64,000 nt of DNA from Mesorhizobium sp. (GCA_004020645.1 SAQL01000022.1:1-64000); one strand, 5' to 3'. Positions 45,070-53,884 are shown, counted from the first letter of the stretch. Notes: a model not told the origin generated them from the sequence alone. Made by a program: numbers and translations.

Positions 45070-45284
45070 GAGCTCGATGCCGTGCGGGCTGTTGTCTTCG
45101 GGGACGAGGAGGACCGGGATCGCCTCCGCATGCCGACCGGTTCGGCATTCGGCTGGTCGCCGCGGAAGCGGCTGCCGCGAGGATCATTCGCGAACACTGG
45201 CGCGGCACGCTAACGCTCGGCCGCGACGAGACGCTGGCTGCGGACTATTGGCGGCGTGGCGCGGCAGGACTGATGGCCGGCTAG
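45070..45284 (+). pseudogene. Frameshifted gene fragment, family unknown
   Basis: Two gene-like stretches in different frames: ELDAVRAVVFGDEEDRDRLR from 45070, then RLVAAEAAARIIREHWRGT and LGRDETLAADYWRRGAAGLM ending at a TAG (45282-45284). The composition (helical, alternating Ala/Arg/Glu) is that of a real C-terminus. I do not recognise the family. It overlaps the stop of the convergent aconitase-X small-subunit gene by four bases. Probably the tail of a lost gene. Confidence 0.35.
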
Positions 45285-45718
45285 ATCTTGCTCACCATCG
45301 CTTGCGCATCCTCGCCCAGGCCGATCGCGATCCGGTCGCCAGAGACAATGCCCGATATGTCGCAGACGACCAGCGGCATGCTGTTATCGTAGAGGAACTC
45401 GGCGACGATGGCGCCGACGGCAAGGATCGGATCCGGCCGCTCCAGCAGGATGCCGGCCGGCGCGGTGCCCCGGCGGATCGCCTCGGCCAGAACCGAAGAC
45501 GAGGACGACGAGCCGCGCGCGGATGCCATCACCAGGATCTTGCCGGCGACATTTTGGCCAAGACCAGGATGCGAGTGGTCGATGATTTCGCCTGTTTCGA
45601 CGTCGATCCCGCCCCAGAAGCTGAGCGCGTGCGAAAACACCAGCGCCGAGCCTTGCGCTTCGCCGGCAAGCTGGAACGTGCCAACTCTCTTCAAGACCGA
45701 CTTTTCCAGCCCTTTCAT
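45281..45718 (-). CDS. Aconitase-X small subunit (DUF126 swivel domain)
   Basis: 145 residues from MKGLEKSVLKRVGTFQLAG. The swivelling domain signature is clear: HPGLGQNVAGKILVMASARG, then the poly-Ser loop GSSSSSSVLAEAIRRGTAPA and ILAVGAIVAEFLY. The start overlaps the stop of the large subunit (ATGA), showing coupled translation. With the large subunit it forms an AcnX dehydratase; bacterial members include cis-3-hydroxy-L-proline dehydratase. Confidence 0.88.
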   Translation of the reverse strand: MKGLEKSVLKRVGTFQLAGEAQGSALVFSHALSFWGGIDVETGEIIDHSHPGLGQNVAGKILVMASARGSSSSSSVLAEAIRRGTAPAGILLERPDPILAVGAIVAEFLYDNSMPLVVCDISGIVSGDRIAIGLGEDAQAMVSKI

Positions 45719-46962
45719 GGCGCGCTCCGCACGACATGCCCGGCCGCTGCCGAGCGGACGCAATCTTCCATATCGCCGAACACCACCGACACGCCGATAT
45801 TGCCGGGCGCGTAATGCGCCCATTTGCCGGAGTTGGTCATCACCACGCCGTCGAGACGCTCGAGGATGGTGGTGACATAGGTGCAGGTATCGGTCACCGG
45901 AATGAGGCTGAACTTTTGCGCATCGTCCAGCTCGCCCTCGTCCTGAAGCCGCGCCAGCGTCGCGCGCCCGGTGTTGGCGTAGATCGGGATGCCCCTGCCC
46001 GGCGCCACCTCGCGCAGCATCGGCAAAAGGCGCATCCACTCGTCATGGGAAAAATGCGGCGTGCCGAGCGACACGGCCGCAAGCGGCGCGCCGTCGGGGA
46101 CGCTCGACAGTTTTGCCAGCGCATGGTCGATGTCGGCGCGACAGATCCGGATCGTCGCCTCCGGCGCCATGCCGCGAAATGCCTCGTCGAGCGTCTTTGC
46201 TTCCGGCGTGACGCCGACCGCATGAAACAGCGCCACCGCGCCCGTCGTTGCCGCCGCCGCACCCAGCGCCTTCAGCTGGTCCTCGTCGCGCGGCTGCGGC
46301 AGGCCCGATATGACGGGAATGCGGTCGCCGCTCGCCTGCCCGATGATCAGCCCGACGCCGACGAACAGGGCGTCGGTAGGATCGAAAGAACCGGTCAGCT
46401 CGAACAGGATCTGGCCGCGTCGATTATCGCTCAAATGCAGCCCCCAGGCCGGCGCGCGCCCGGTCATCGCGCAGCACAAATCGATGAAATCGCCATAGCG
46501 GTTGGTCCGCGCGCCGATCACCGAATTGGCAAAAACGATGGCGTTGGACTCGCCCCAGGCGATCTGCTCCCCGAAAGCCGGCCGGAACCGCGTCTGATAG
46601 GGCGCGCAGGTGAAGGTCGCCTGGCAGCCGAGTTCAAGATGCGCCTTCATCAGACGGCGTGCCGGCGCCTCTTGCGACGGCGGCATCTTCACCAGTCCGG
46701 GATGGATGAGGTCGAACGAGCCGACATTCAGCGTCGTCGGCACATGCACGCGACCGCCGCCCTCGACCAGCCTTTCGACGAAATCGAGGCTGGCTTGGCC
46801 GTGATAGAGGCAGCCATCGATATGGGCCCCGGCAATGTCCAACAACTCTTGCGCGCCGACCGCGTTGGAAAAGGCGATCAGTATCTTCATCGCGGCGGCC
46901 ACGGCCGGGCCCTGCTCGCCATCGAGCATGGACTGATCCTCGGTCGTCAATTCCAGCATCAT
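45715..46962 (-). CDS. Aconitase-X catalytic (large) subunit, DUF521
   Basis: 415 residues from MMLELTTEDQSMLDGEQG. Family landmarks: DGCLYHGQASLDFVERL, VPTTLNVGSFDLIHP, GESNAIVFANSVIGARTNRY, GDFIDLCCAMTGRAPAWGLH, VISGLPQPRDEDQLKALGAA, FHAVGVTPEA and VMTNSGKWAHYAPGNIGV. AcnX enzymes carry an iron-sulfur cluster and remove water from hydroxy acids. ATG 46962 is chosen because GGAG (46970-46973) is seven bases before it. It is the penultimate gene of the leftward operon starting at the GntR gene; a stem-loop separates it from the importer ATPase gene. Confidence 0.88.
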   Translation of the reverse strand: MMLELTTEDQSMLDGEQGPAVAAAMKILIAFSNAVGAQELLDIAGAHIDGCLYHGQASLDFVERLVEGGGRVHVPTTLNVGSFDLIHPGLVKMPPSQEAPARRLMKAHLELGCQATFTCAPYQTRFRPAFGEQIAWGESNAIVFANSVIGARTNRYGDFIDLCCAMTGRAPAWGLHLSDNRRGQILFELTGSFDPTDALFVGVGLIIGQASGDRIPVISGLPQPRDEDQLKALGAAAATTGAVALFHAVGVTPEAKTLDEAFRGMAPEATIRICRADIDHALAKLSSVPDGAPLAAVSLGTPHFSHDEWMRLLPMLREVAPGRGIPIYANTGRATLARLQDEGELDDAQKFSLIPVTDTCTYVTTILERLDGVVMTNSGKWAHYAPGNIGVSVVFGDMEDCVRSAAAGHVVRSAP

Positions 46963-47009
46963 CGGCATGCTCCGGCGCCCCACTATGCCCGACAGATGGA
47001 GAGACAGTA

Positions 47010-47039
47010 CCCCCCTCTGCCCGGCAGGACAGAGGGGGG
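47010..47039. terminator. Stem-loop between importer and AcnX genes
   Basis: CCCCCCTCTG (47010-47019) pairs perfectly with CAGAGGGGGG (47030-47039) around a ten-base loop, in the 100-base gap between the ATPase stop and the AcnX start. No T-tract follows on the minus strand, so it may be an attenuator or an mRNA-stability hairpin that sets transporter and enzyme levels apart. Confidence 0.5.
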
Positions 47040-47062
47040 GTGAAGGATCGCCAACTCCAGAG

Positions 47063-48127
47063 TTAGCTCCCAGCGATCAGCACCGTGCTCTCCGGCGACC
47101 AGCGCAGCACCACTTTTTGCCCCTCCGCCAACCTTTCAATGCCGGTGTTCTGCACAATGACCTTGAGCGTCTGCCCGCCGCGATCGACAAAATAGGTGCT
47201 GTTGTTGCCGGCGAAGATACGCTTGGAAACCTGACCCCGGAGCATATTGGCGTTCGGATCAGACGTCCCTGAATCGGTGGCGATGCGGATGCGTTCGGGC
47301 CGCACCGCGCAGCTGGCCTTGGCACCGGCGGCAAGCGCCGCGCCTGCCCCGGCGGCGATCGCCGTGCCGTCGGGCAAGCGGATACCGGTGCCGGTGGTCT
47401 CGCCGCGAAAGATGTTGGCGTCGCCGAGGAAGGTGGCGGCGAACTCGCTCTTCGGCCTGTCGTAGATCTCCTCGGGCGGCCCTTCCTGCACCAGCCGACC
47501 GTCGCGCAGGATGCCGATGCGGTCGCTCATCGTCAGCGCTTCTTCTTGGTCGTGGGTGACAAAGATCGTGGTGATGCCGATCTCGCGCTGGATGCGTTTC
47601 AGCTCGATCTGCATGTCGACGCGCAACGCTTTGTCGAGCGCGCCCAGCGGCTCGTCGAGCAAAAGCACGCGCGGCTTGGTGACGATGGCGCGCGCCAGCG
47701 CGACGCGCTGGCGCTGGCCGCCGGACAGCTGATGCGGCCGGCGGCCGCCGAGCTTGCCGAGTTGCACCAGGTCGAGCGCGCGCTGCACCTCGTTGGCTAT
47801 CGTTGCCTTGGCTTCGCCACGCACCGACAGGCCGAAGGCGACATTGTCACCCACGCTCATATTGGGAAACAGCGCATAGTTCTGGAACACCATGCCGATG
47901 CGCCGCTTCTCGACCGGCACCCGCTCGACGCTCTCGCCGCCGATGGCGATGCGGCCGGAGTCGGGAAAATCGAAGCCGGCGATCTGGCGCAAGAGCGTGG
48001 TCTTGCCGCTGCCCGACGGCCCAAGCAGTGCATAGAAACCACCGTCAGCGAAATCGATGGACACGTCGTCCAGCGCCTTGTGCGCGCCGAAGCTGCGCGA
48101 CAAATTCGATACCTGCACGCCGGCCAT
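47063..48127 (-). CDS. ABC transporter ATPase (PotA/spermidine-putrescine type)
   Basis: 354 residues from MAGVQVSNLSRSFGAHKALD. Walker A GPSGSGKTT, signature LSGGQRQ, Walker B VLLLDEPLGALD, switch His in FVTHDQEEALTMSD, and a C-terminal TOBE domain. The start overlaps the stop of the PotC-like permease (TAATG). Energises the importer encoded upstream. Confidence 0.92.
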   Translation of the reverse strand: MAGVQVSNLSRSFGAHKALDDVSIDFADGGFYALLGPSGSGKTTLLRQIAGFDFPDSGRIAIGGESVERVPVEKRRIGMVFQNYALFPNMSVGDNVAFGLSVRGEAKATIANEVQRALDLVQLGKLGGRRPHQLSGGQRQRVALARAIVTKPRVLLLDEPLGALDKALRVDMQIELKRIQREIGITTIFVTHDQEEALTMSDRIGILRDGRLVQEGPPEEIYDRPKSEFAATFLGDANIFRGETTGTGIRLPDGTAIAAGAGAALAAGAKASCAVRPERIRIATDSGTSDPNANMLRGQVSKRIFAGNNSTYFVDRGGQTLKVIVQNTGIERLAEGQKVVLRWSPESTVLIAGS

Positions 48128-48918
48128 TATTTCTCTCCGCCGAATTTGAAGAACCGTGCCGTAAGCAACATCAGCGCCATTGAGACGACGATGATGATCG
48201 TCGAGACGGCATTGATCTCGGGCGTGAAACCCTTCCGGATCGCGGCGTAGATTTCGACCGGCAATGTTGTCTGGCCCGGCGTCGACAGGAAGTAGGACAC
48301 CACGAACTGGTCGAACGACACGGCAAAGGCGAACAGCCCGCCGGCGATGACGCCCGGCATGATCCAGGGCAGCGTCACGCGCGAAGTCACCTGCCACTGG
48401 TTGGCGCCGAGCGAACGCGCCGCCTCTTCCAGCTCCGGCGCAAATGTCTGCAGCCGGGCCGAGACGACGACGATGACATAGGGCAGCGCCAGCGCGACAT
48501 GGCCGAGCAGGATCGCAAACAGGCCACGCCCGATGCCGACGCCGAAGAAGAAGATCAGCATCGCCGTGCCGGTGATCAGCCACGGAATGGCGATCGGTGG
48601 AAACAGCAGCGCTTGCAGGACTTTCTTGCCGCGGAATTCATAGCGGTAGAGCGCCAGCGAAGCCGCCGAGCCGAGCACCGTGGAGATGATGGTGGTGATG
48701 ATGGCGATCTCTATGCTGTTCCAGGTGGCCGAGATCAGTTGATCGTTCTGCCACAACAAAGCGTACCACTCCGTCGTCCATTCGAACGGCAACTGGTAGA
48801 AGGGCGAGACGTTGAACGACATCAGCGCCATGATGATAACAGGCAGGTAGAGGAAGGCGAGCAGCAGCCAGATGTAGAGGCGCCCACACCATTCCAGGAT
48901 ACGCGTCGTCGCCATCAC
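48127..48918 (-). CDS. ABC transporter permease (PotC type)
   Basis: 263 residues with six helices. The EAA loop is EEAARSLGANQWQVTSRVTLP. Typical PotC features are YLPVIIMALMSFN in TM1 and SYFLSTPGQTTLPVEIYAAI near the end. It overlaps the PotB-like gene upstream by four bases (ATGA). Confidence 0.92.
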   Translation of the reverse strand: MMATTRILEWCGRLYIWLLLAFLYLPVIIMALMSFNVSPFYQLPFEWTTEWYALLWQNDQLISATWNSIEIAIITTIISTVLGSAASLALYRYEFRGKKVLQALLFPPIAIPWLITGTAMLIFFFGVGIGRGLFAILLGHVALALPYVIVVVSARLQTFAPELEEAARSLGANQWQVTSRVTLPWIMPGVIAGGLFAFAVSFDQFVVSYFLSTPGQTTLPVEIYAAIRKGFTPEINAVSTIIIVVSMALMLLTARFFKFGGEK

Positions 48919-49784
48919 GCAGCCCTCTTCAGCACCGGCGACGCCAATGCCAGGATGACCAGCACGACGGCCAGCAGGATGAAGGACAGCGCTGCACCCA
49001 GCGGCCAGTTGAAGACGGCGACGAACTGGTCCTCGATGACCGTGCCGTAGAAGGTGCCGGTGCGGCCACCGAGAATGCGCGGTTCCATGAAGGAGCCGAC
49101 GACGGGAACGAAGATCAGCGCCGCTCCGGCGACCAGCCCAGGCATGGACAGCGGGATGATCACCCGTTTCAGCATTTGCAGCCGCGAGGCGCCGAGCGAA
49201 CGTCCTGCCTCGATCAGCGAATCGTCGATCGCCTGCAGCGTGAGATAACAGGTCAGCACCATGTAGGGCACGTAGGAGTGCACCAGCCCGATGATGACGG
49301 CCGGATAGGAATACATCAGGTCGATGTTGATCTTGAACGGCAGCACGGCGTTGAGCGCGGTGTCGAGAATGCCACCTTCGCGCAGCACCATCGCCCAGGA
49401 GAAGATGCGCACCAGGCCGTTCGACCAGAACGGCAGGATGACGAGCAGGAAGATCGCCTCGCGGCTGCGTCCCCTAAACACCTTGGCCAGCACATAGGCC
49501 GCGGGATAGCCGATGACGACGCACCACAGCGTCACCTCGAGCCCGAGCCTGAGCGAGGCCAGCAGCAGCGTCCAGTAAAGGCCTTGCGCGAAGAAGGTGG
49601 CATAGTTGTCGAGCGTGAACGACCACGCTTTGCCCGACAGCGGCAGCTCGGTCATGAAGGAGAAGAACACCATGGCCGACAGCGGCAAAAAGATCGCCAC
49701 CGTCAGCCAGAGATAGGCAGGCAGGAGCAACGGCAACGCCGATCGCAATCCGCTCCTCGAACCGGTCGCGACCTGTCCAGCCAT
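48915..49784 (-). CDS. ABC transporter permease (PotB type)
   Basis: 289 residues, six helices. LLPAYLWLTVAIFLPLSAMV forms TM1 and the EAA loop is EAGRSLGASRLQMLKRVIIP. It lies 44 bases after the binding-protein gene. Forms the channel with the PotC-like subunit. Confidence 0.92.
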   Translation of the reverse strand: MAGQVATGSRSGLRSALPLLLPAYLWLTVAIFLPLSAMVFFSFMTELPLSGKAWSFTLDNYATFFAQGLYWTLLLASLRLGLEVTLWCVVIGYPAAYVLAKVFRGRSREAIFLLVILPFWSNGLVRIFSWAMVLREGGILDTALNAVLPFKINIDLMYSYPAVIIGLVHSYVPYMVLTCYLTLQAIDDSLIEAGRSLGASRLQMLKRVIIPLSMPGLVAGAALIFVPVVGSFMEPRILGGRTGTFYGTVIEDQFVAVFNWPLGAALSFILLAVVLVILALASPVLKRAA

Positions 49785-49828
49785 ATGCTCCTCCCGAAAA
49801 GCCGGCGGTTACTTCACCCCGCCTGCTA

Positions 49829-50890
49829 CTACTTCACATTGACCTTCAGCTCCTGCCACAGCGCCAGATAGGCCTCGCGCTGCGCATCGGTGATCGGCGC
49901 CTGGAACTGGATGCGCCTGGCGACATCAGGGTCGCCCATCACCTTGCGGTTGAAGGCATCTTCGGGAAGGGCGGCAACCGCCTTGGTGTTGGCCGAGACC
50001 GGCGCGCCGACCTTGGTGACCCATTCGACGTAGAACTTCGGGTCGATCATGTAGTTGATGAAGGCCTCGGCGCCTGCGACGTTCTTGGAGCCTACCGGAA
50101 TGGAAAAGGCGTCGAGCCAGGCGACGGCGCCTTCCCTTGGGATGACCAGCGACACCGGCAGCTTGAAATGCGTCTTGGCGCGGTCGGCCGAGCCGCTCCA
50201 GTAGGTGCCGATGTCGATCTGGTTGGAGGCGACCATCTGGTTCCAATCGTTCTCCGAGCTCCAGAATGTCTTGATCTGCGGCATCAGCGAGGTCAGCTTC
50301 GCCTTGACCGCTTCCATATCCTTGATGTCGTTTATGTTCTGACCGGTGGCGATGGCGCCGAACTGAACCGCTTCGACGGCATCGTCGCGAATGGTGACGC
50401 GGCCCTTGTGCGCCTCGTTCCACATCTCGGCGATGCTGGTCGGCGGCGTCTCGAAGGCTTTCTCGTTGATGGCGAGCGCGGTCAAGCCCCATACCCATGG
50501 CACGCCATAGACCTTGCCATCGCGGGCGAGCATCGGCGAGCCTGCCTTGTCCGGGCTGATGTCGGCATAGTTGGGTATCTTCGAGACGTCGATCGGCTGG
50601 ATCAGCTTTTCCGCCATCGCCTGGTCGTTGAAGGCGGCGTTGATCATGACGACGTCGTAGAGGCCGGGATTGGTCCTGAGCTTGGTCAGCATTTCCTGTT
50701 CGGAATTGAAGAAGTCGTTGACGACCTTGTTGCCGGTCGCCTTCTCGAAAGCGGCGATGGCCCAGGGCTCGTCGGCGCCGTAGCCCTTCCAGTTGAGCAC
50801 ATGCACCTCGTCGGCGCTGGCGGCCAGCGTGAGTGCCGAAGCGAAGACGGCGGTTGCCGTCACAAATGCAGTCAGTTTTGGCATACGCAT
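49829..50890 (-). CDS. Periplasmic binding protein (PotD/PotF type)
   Basis: 353 residues from MRMPKLTAFVTATAVFASAL, with AGGAACG just upstream of ATG 50890. Signal peptide to about ASADEV. PotD-like start VHVLNWKGYGADEPWAIAAF and NDFFNSEQEMLTKLRTNPGL, then YGVPWVWGLTALAINEKAF. The acidic polyamine pocket cannot be verified by eye. In this operon the ligand is more likely a glycosylated or amino-containing metabolite than a polyamine, because a glycohydrolase and a sugar kinase are encoded just upstream. Confidence 0.88.
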   Translation of the reverse strand: MRMPKLTAFVTATAVFASALTLAASADEVHVLNWKGYGADEPWAIAAFEKATGNKVVNDFFNSEQEMLTKLRTNPGLYDVVMINAAFNDQAMAEKLIQPIDVSKIPNYADISPDKAGSPMLARDGKVYGVPWVWGLTALAINEKAFETPPTSIAEMWNEAHKGRVTIRDDAVEAVQFGAIATGQNINDIKDMEAVKAKLTSLMPQIKTFWSSENDWNQMVASNQIDIGTYWSGSADRAKTHFKLPVSLVIPREGAVAWLDAFSIPVGSKNVAGAEAFINYMIDPKFYVEWVTKVGAPVSANTKAVAALPEDAFNRKVMGDPDVARRIQFQAPITDAQREAYLALWQELKVNVK

Positions 50891-50945
50891 GTTCGTTCCT
50901 CTCATTGTTTGCCCGATTGGCGGGCTTGTTGCGTCATTTATTCTG

Positions 50946-51941
50946 TCAGAAATGGGCCTCTTGCTTGCGGCCATGCGCGGTCGTCGGTCGATCGTCATGG
51001 CTGAGGAATGTCTGGATCTCCTGGTCGGTCGGCGCCGACGATCCGCCATGGCGGGTGACCGAGAGCGCCGCCGCCGCATTGGCGTAACCTGCCGCTTCGA
51101 AGGGCGGCACCCCGCGCGACAGCGCGCTGACGAAGGCGCCGATATGGGTGTCGCCGGCGCCGTTGGTATCGACGGCGGCGACCTTGAAACCGGGCACGGC
51201 CTGCGCGGTGCCGTCAGCCAGCCGCACGAAGCAGCCTTCCGCCCCGGCGCGGATGATGACCCCCTCGGCGGTCGGGCAGTGATTGGAAAGAAGCCGGGCA
51301 GCAATGGCCTCGACATCGCCCGAACCGGCGATCTCGGCCGCTTCCATTGTGTTGCAGCTCAGCCAGCTCGCGCGCGCCAGCACCCGGTCGAGAATGGCGC
51401 GCGGAATCTCCGAGACGACAGGCGTCGGATCGAAGACGAAGGGAATTTCCGCCGGCAGCGTCTCGATCCAGTCGGCCAGCGCGTCGCGGCTCCCGACATA
51501 GCTCAGCGTATAGCCGGAGGCGAACACCCAATCCCCCGGCGCAACCCGGACGGGCGCCATCGTGCCGAGGCTGAGCACGCTCTCGGCGCCGGGCCACGAC
51601 ACGAAGGTGCGCTCGGCGTCGCCGCTGATCATGGCGACGCAATTGCCGCTGTCCATCACGGGGAATGCCGGCGTCAGCGTTTCGATGCCCTCGGCGGCAA
51701 AGGCGGCGCGCAGGAAGTCGCCATTCGGTCCGCTGCCGAGCTGGCCGCCGAAGGCGACCTTCATGCCGGTGCGGCTGGCCGCGACCATCATGTTGAAGCC
51801 GCCGCCGGCGACCTGGGCAAAGCTCGATGCGGTCTTTTCGGTGCCGGGCGCCGGCAAGGCGTCGATGCGGTAGACATAGTCGACCACCGCGCTGCCGATA
51901 TGGACGAGACGCCCGCTCATGTCAGGCTGAGCTCCGCTCAT
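50946..51941 (-). CDS. PfkB/ribokinase-family carbohydrate kinase
   Basis: 331 residues from MSGAQPDMSGRLVHIGSAVV. N-terminal GGGFNMMVAASRTGMKVAFGG, and the catalytic AAVDTNGAGDTHIGAFVSAL with the GAGD anion hole and base Asp. The start overlaps the stop of the glycohydrolase gene by four bases (ATGA); MSGRLVHIG at 51920 is an alternative. It should phosphorylate the ribose- or nucleoside-like product of the glycohydrolase. The next gene (55 bases on) is the importer's binding protein. Confidence 0.9.
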   Translation of the reverse strand: MSGAQPDMSGRLVHIGSAVVDYVYRIDALPAPGTEKTASSFAQVAGGGFNMMVAASRTGMKVAFGGQLGSGPNGDFLRAAFAAEGIETLTPAFPVMDSGNCVAMISGDAERTFVSWPGAESVLSLGTMAPVRVAPGDWVFASGYTLSYVGSRDALADWIETLPAEIPFVFDPTPVVSEIPRAILDRVLARASWLSCNTMEAAEIAGSGDVEAIAARLLSNHCPTAEGVIIRAGAEGCFVRLADGTAQAVPGFKVAAVDTNGAGDTHIGAFVSALSRGVPPFEAAGYANAAAALSVTRHGGSSAPTDQEIQTFLSHDDRPTTAHGRKQEAHF

Positions 51942-52987
51942 GCCGCCGCATCCTTGCCCGAACCGCGTTTCGCCATCCGCACCGCGACCAGATCGGCGGC
52001 GAGCGCGTGCACCTGCGCCATGTCGAGGCCGTTGAGCCGGGCGACGTGTTCCCTTGGCAATCGGGAAAAGCCGGCGCAAGCGCCTGCCATGCCGGCGGCA
52101 ATGGCGCCGATCGTGTCGGTGTCGCCGCCGAGATTGGCGCTGATGACGGCCGCCTGCCAGGGATCGCCACCGGCTATTTCCAGCACCGCGAAGGCCGCCG
52201 GAATCGATTCCTGGCTGGCGACGCCGGTGCCGACCAGGTCGACGATCAGCCGGATGCCGTCGATGACAGCCTTGCCGCGGACGAGGCTCCTCGCCCAGTC
52301 GATCCGCGCGGCGATATCGCCGCCGGTGACCCAGTGTCCGAGTGCCGCCCCTTGCCTTGCCGCCACGACCGCACGGTCCGAGGCTGCTCGCCAGTCGCCG
52401 CCGGCAACACCGCAGCTGACCGCGGCAGCGACGGCTGCGGCCGAGGCAATGGCGATCGAGGTGTTGTGCGTGGCGCGGCAGGTTTCCGCCACCTTGGCGA
52501 GCAGCGCATCGAGCGGCTCCAGCGGCATCATGATGCCGACCGGGGCGATGCGCATCGCCGCGCCATTGGTATCGCCGCTGCTTCCTGCTTCCGCGGCCGG
52601 CACGCCGCGATTGATGGCGTCGATGGCGCGCTTGGTCGACGGGCCGAGCAGGTCGTAGCTGCCGCGCGCCTTGACCTCGCGCTCCCAGTCGAGCAGCGCG
52701 TTGACCCAGCGCGTGTGATCGAAGCTGTCGCCTGAAACAACCAGGACACGACCGAGCAGCAGCGCCTGTTCGGTGTCGTCGGTAACAGTGCCGGCGGCCA
52801 GGCCCTTCGACACCGGATGATCGGCGACGGGCGCGACGAAATCCTCGACCCGGCCGTAGAGCTCGGCGATGCGGGCCGGCGACAAAAGCTGCGTCGGCAT
52901 GCCGAGCGCATCGCCCAGCGCACCGCCGATAAGCGCACCCATCGCCCGGTCGATCGCCTCGCCCGTCTCCATTCTCAGCGTGTCCAT
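51938..52987 (-). CDS. ADP-ribosylglycohydrolase-family protein
   Basis: 349 residues from MDTLRMETGEAIDRAMGAL. All family metal/catalytic segments are present: GALIGGALGDALGMPTQ, AAGTVTDDTEQALLLG, SSGDTNGAAMRIAPVG and ANLGGDTDTIGAIAAGMAGA, supplying the Asp/Thr residues for two Mg ions. Family enzymes cut N- or O-glycosidic bonds to ADP-ribose (DraG, ARH). In this operon, followed by a PfkB kinase and an importer, it is more likely a catabolic N-glycosidase for an imported ribosyl compound. That function is inference. Confidence 0.88.
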   Translation of the reverse strand: MDTLRMETGEAIDRAMGALIGGALGDALGMPTQLLSPARIAELYGRVEDFVAPVADHPVSKGLAAGTVTDDTEQALLLGRVLVVSGDSFDHTRWVNALLDWEREVKARGSYDLLGPSTKRAIDAINRGVPAAEAGSSGDTNGAAMRIAPVGIMMPLEPLDALLAKVAETCRATHNTSIAIASAAAVAAAVSCGVAGGDWRAASDRAVVAARQGAALGHWVTGGDIAARIDWARSLVRGKAVIDGIRLIVDLVGTGVASQESIPAAFAVLEIAGGDPWQAAVISANLGGDTDTIGAIAAGMAGACAGFSRLPREHVARLNGLDMAQVHALAADLVAVRMAKRGSGKDAAA

Positions 52988-52989
52988 GC

Positions 52990-53715
52990 TCAGAACTCCA
53001 GGTGAAGGGCGAAATGCGCCGGATTGAGCAGGCTGGTGACATATTCGATGGCGCGGCCATCGGCGGCGCGCGTCAATCGCCGCGTGCGCAGGAACGGCGC
53101 GCCGGGCGCGCAGTCGAGAATGGCCGCGTCCTCGGCGCTCAGCATCTCGATGTCGGCCCACTCCTCGCCGTGATCGGGGACGAGCCCCGCCCCGCGCAGC
53201 GTCTGGTGCAGCGAGCCCTCGCGCAGGCCGCGCAGCGGCACGTCCTCCAGCTCGGGCGACAGCGGCAAGCGGCTGCGCTCGATCGAGATGGCATGGCCGT
53301 CATCAGCATTGCTGCGCACCCGGTCGACGGCGATGAAGAACGGGCTTTCGACGCCCAGCCTGGCGGCGAGCTCGGCATCCTGCATGACTTCGAGCCTGAG
53401 CGTGCGCGTCTCGGCATTGGCGCCGGCATTGGCCAGCGCCCGCGACCAACCGACGGCGTCGTCGACCGGCATGCCGTCGAAGGTGACGAACGAGCCGATG
53501 CCGACCTTGGTGGTGATCAGTCCGCGGCTCGACAATTCCTCGAGGCCCTTGCGGATGGTGTTGCGGCTGACGGAGAAGCGCTGGACGAGCTCGTTCTCGC
53601 TCTGCAGCCGGTCGCCGAAGCCGAGCACGCCGGAGCGGATCTCGTGTTCGAGGACGGTGGCGATCCGTTCGGGCTTGCCCGTTCCGGGAGACGACGGAGT
53701 CGTGCGACGCGCCAT
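52990..53715 (-). CDS. GntR/HutC-family regulator (UTRA domain)
   Basis: 241 residues from MARRTTPSSPGTGKPERIA. Winged helix ~15-80 (VLGFGDRLQSENELVQRFSV, SRNTIRKGLEELSSRGLI) and a UTRA ligand-binding domain ~95-240 (SIERSRLPLSPELEDV, APFLRTRRLTRAADGRAIEY). HutC-type proteins repress catabolic operons and sense their substrates or phosphorylated intermediates. First gene of the leftward operon, two bases from the glycohydrolase gene, so it is autoregulated with it. Confidence 0.9.
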   Translation of the reverse strand: MARRTTPSSPGTGKPERIATVLEHEIRSGVLGFGDRLQSENELVQRFSVSRNTIRKGLEELSSRGLITTKVGIGSFVTFDGMPVDDAVGWSRALANAGANAETRTLRLEVMQDAELAARLGVESPFFIAVDRVRSNADDGHAISIERSRLPLSPELEDVPLRGLREGSLHQTLRGAGLVPDHGEEWADIEMLSAEDAAILDCAPGAPFLRTRRLTRAADGRAIEYVTSLLNPAHFALHLEF

Positions 53716-53721
53716 GGAATA

Positions 53722-53752
53722 CCTGTTCAGTAGACCTGTATAGTCCTGTTCA
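53722..53752. promoter_or_regulatory. Candidate GntR operator repeats
   Basis: CCTGTTCA occurs at 53722-53729 and again at 53745-53752, with the related CCTGTATA at 53735-53742, immediately in front of the GntR start at 53715. The 23-base spacing of the two identical copies is about two helical turns. Likely binding sites for the autoregulating GntR protein. Confidence 0.4.
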
Positions 53753-53859
53753 ATATCGTGACATGGCAGTCATGTCAACGGCTCGTGGGCAGCAGGTTTT
53801 TGGGTTCCCGGCATTTGTCCTGCTGATCACGACGGTTCGTCGCAGGCTGGAATTTTATG

Positions 53860-53884
53860 GGAACTTTCACCACCCCCGAGCGGT
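53860..53884 (+). promoter_or_regulatory. Near-consensus EcfG-type stress promoter
   Basis: GGAAC (53860-53864), 16 bases, then CGGT (53881-53884), one base off the alphaproteobacterial EcfG consensus GGAAC-N16/17-CGTT. It lies 60 bases upstream of the small exported-protein gene at 53944. Confidence 0.35.
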
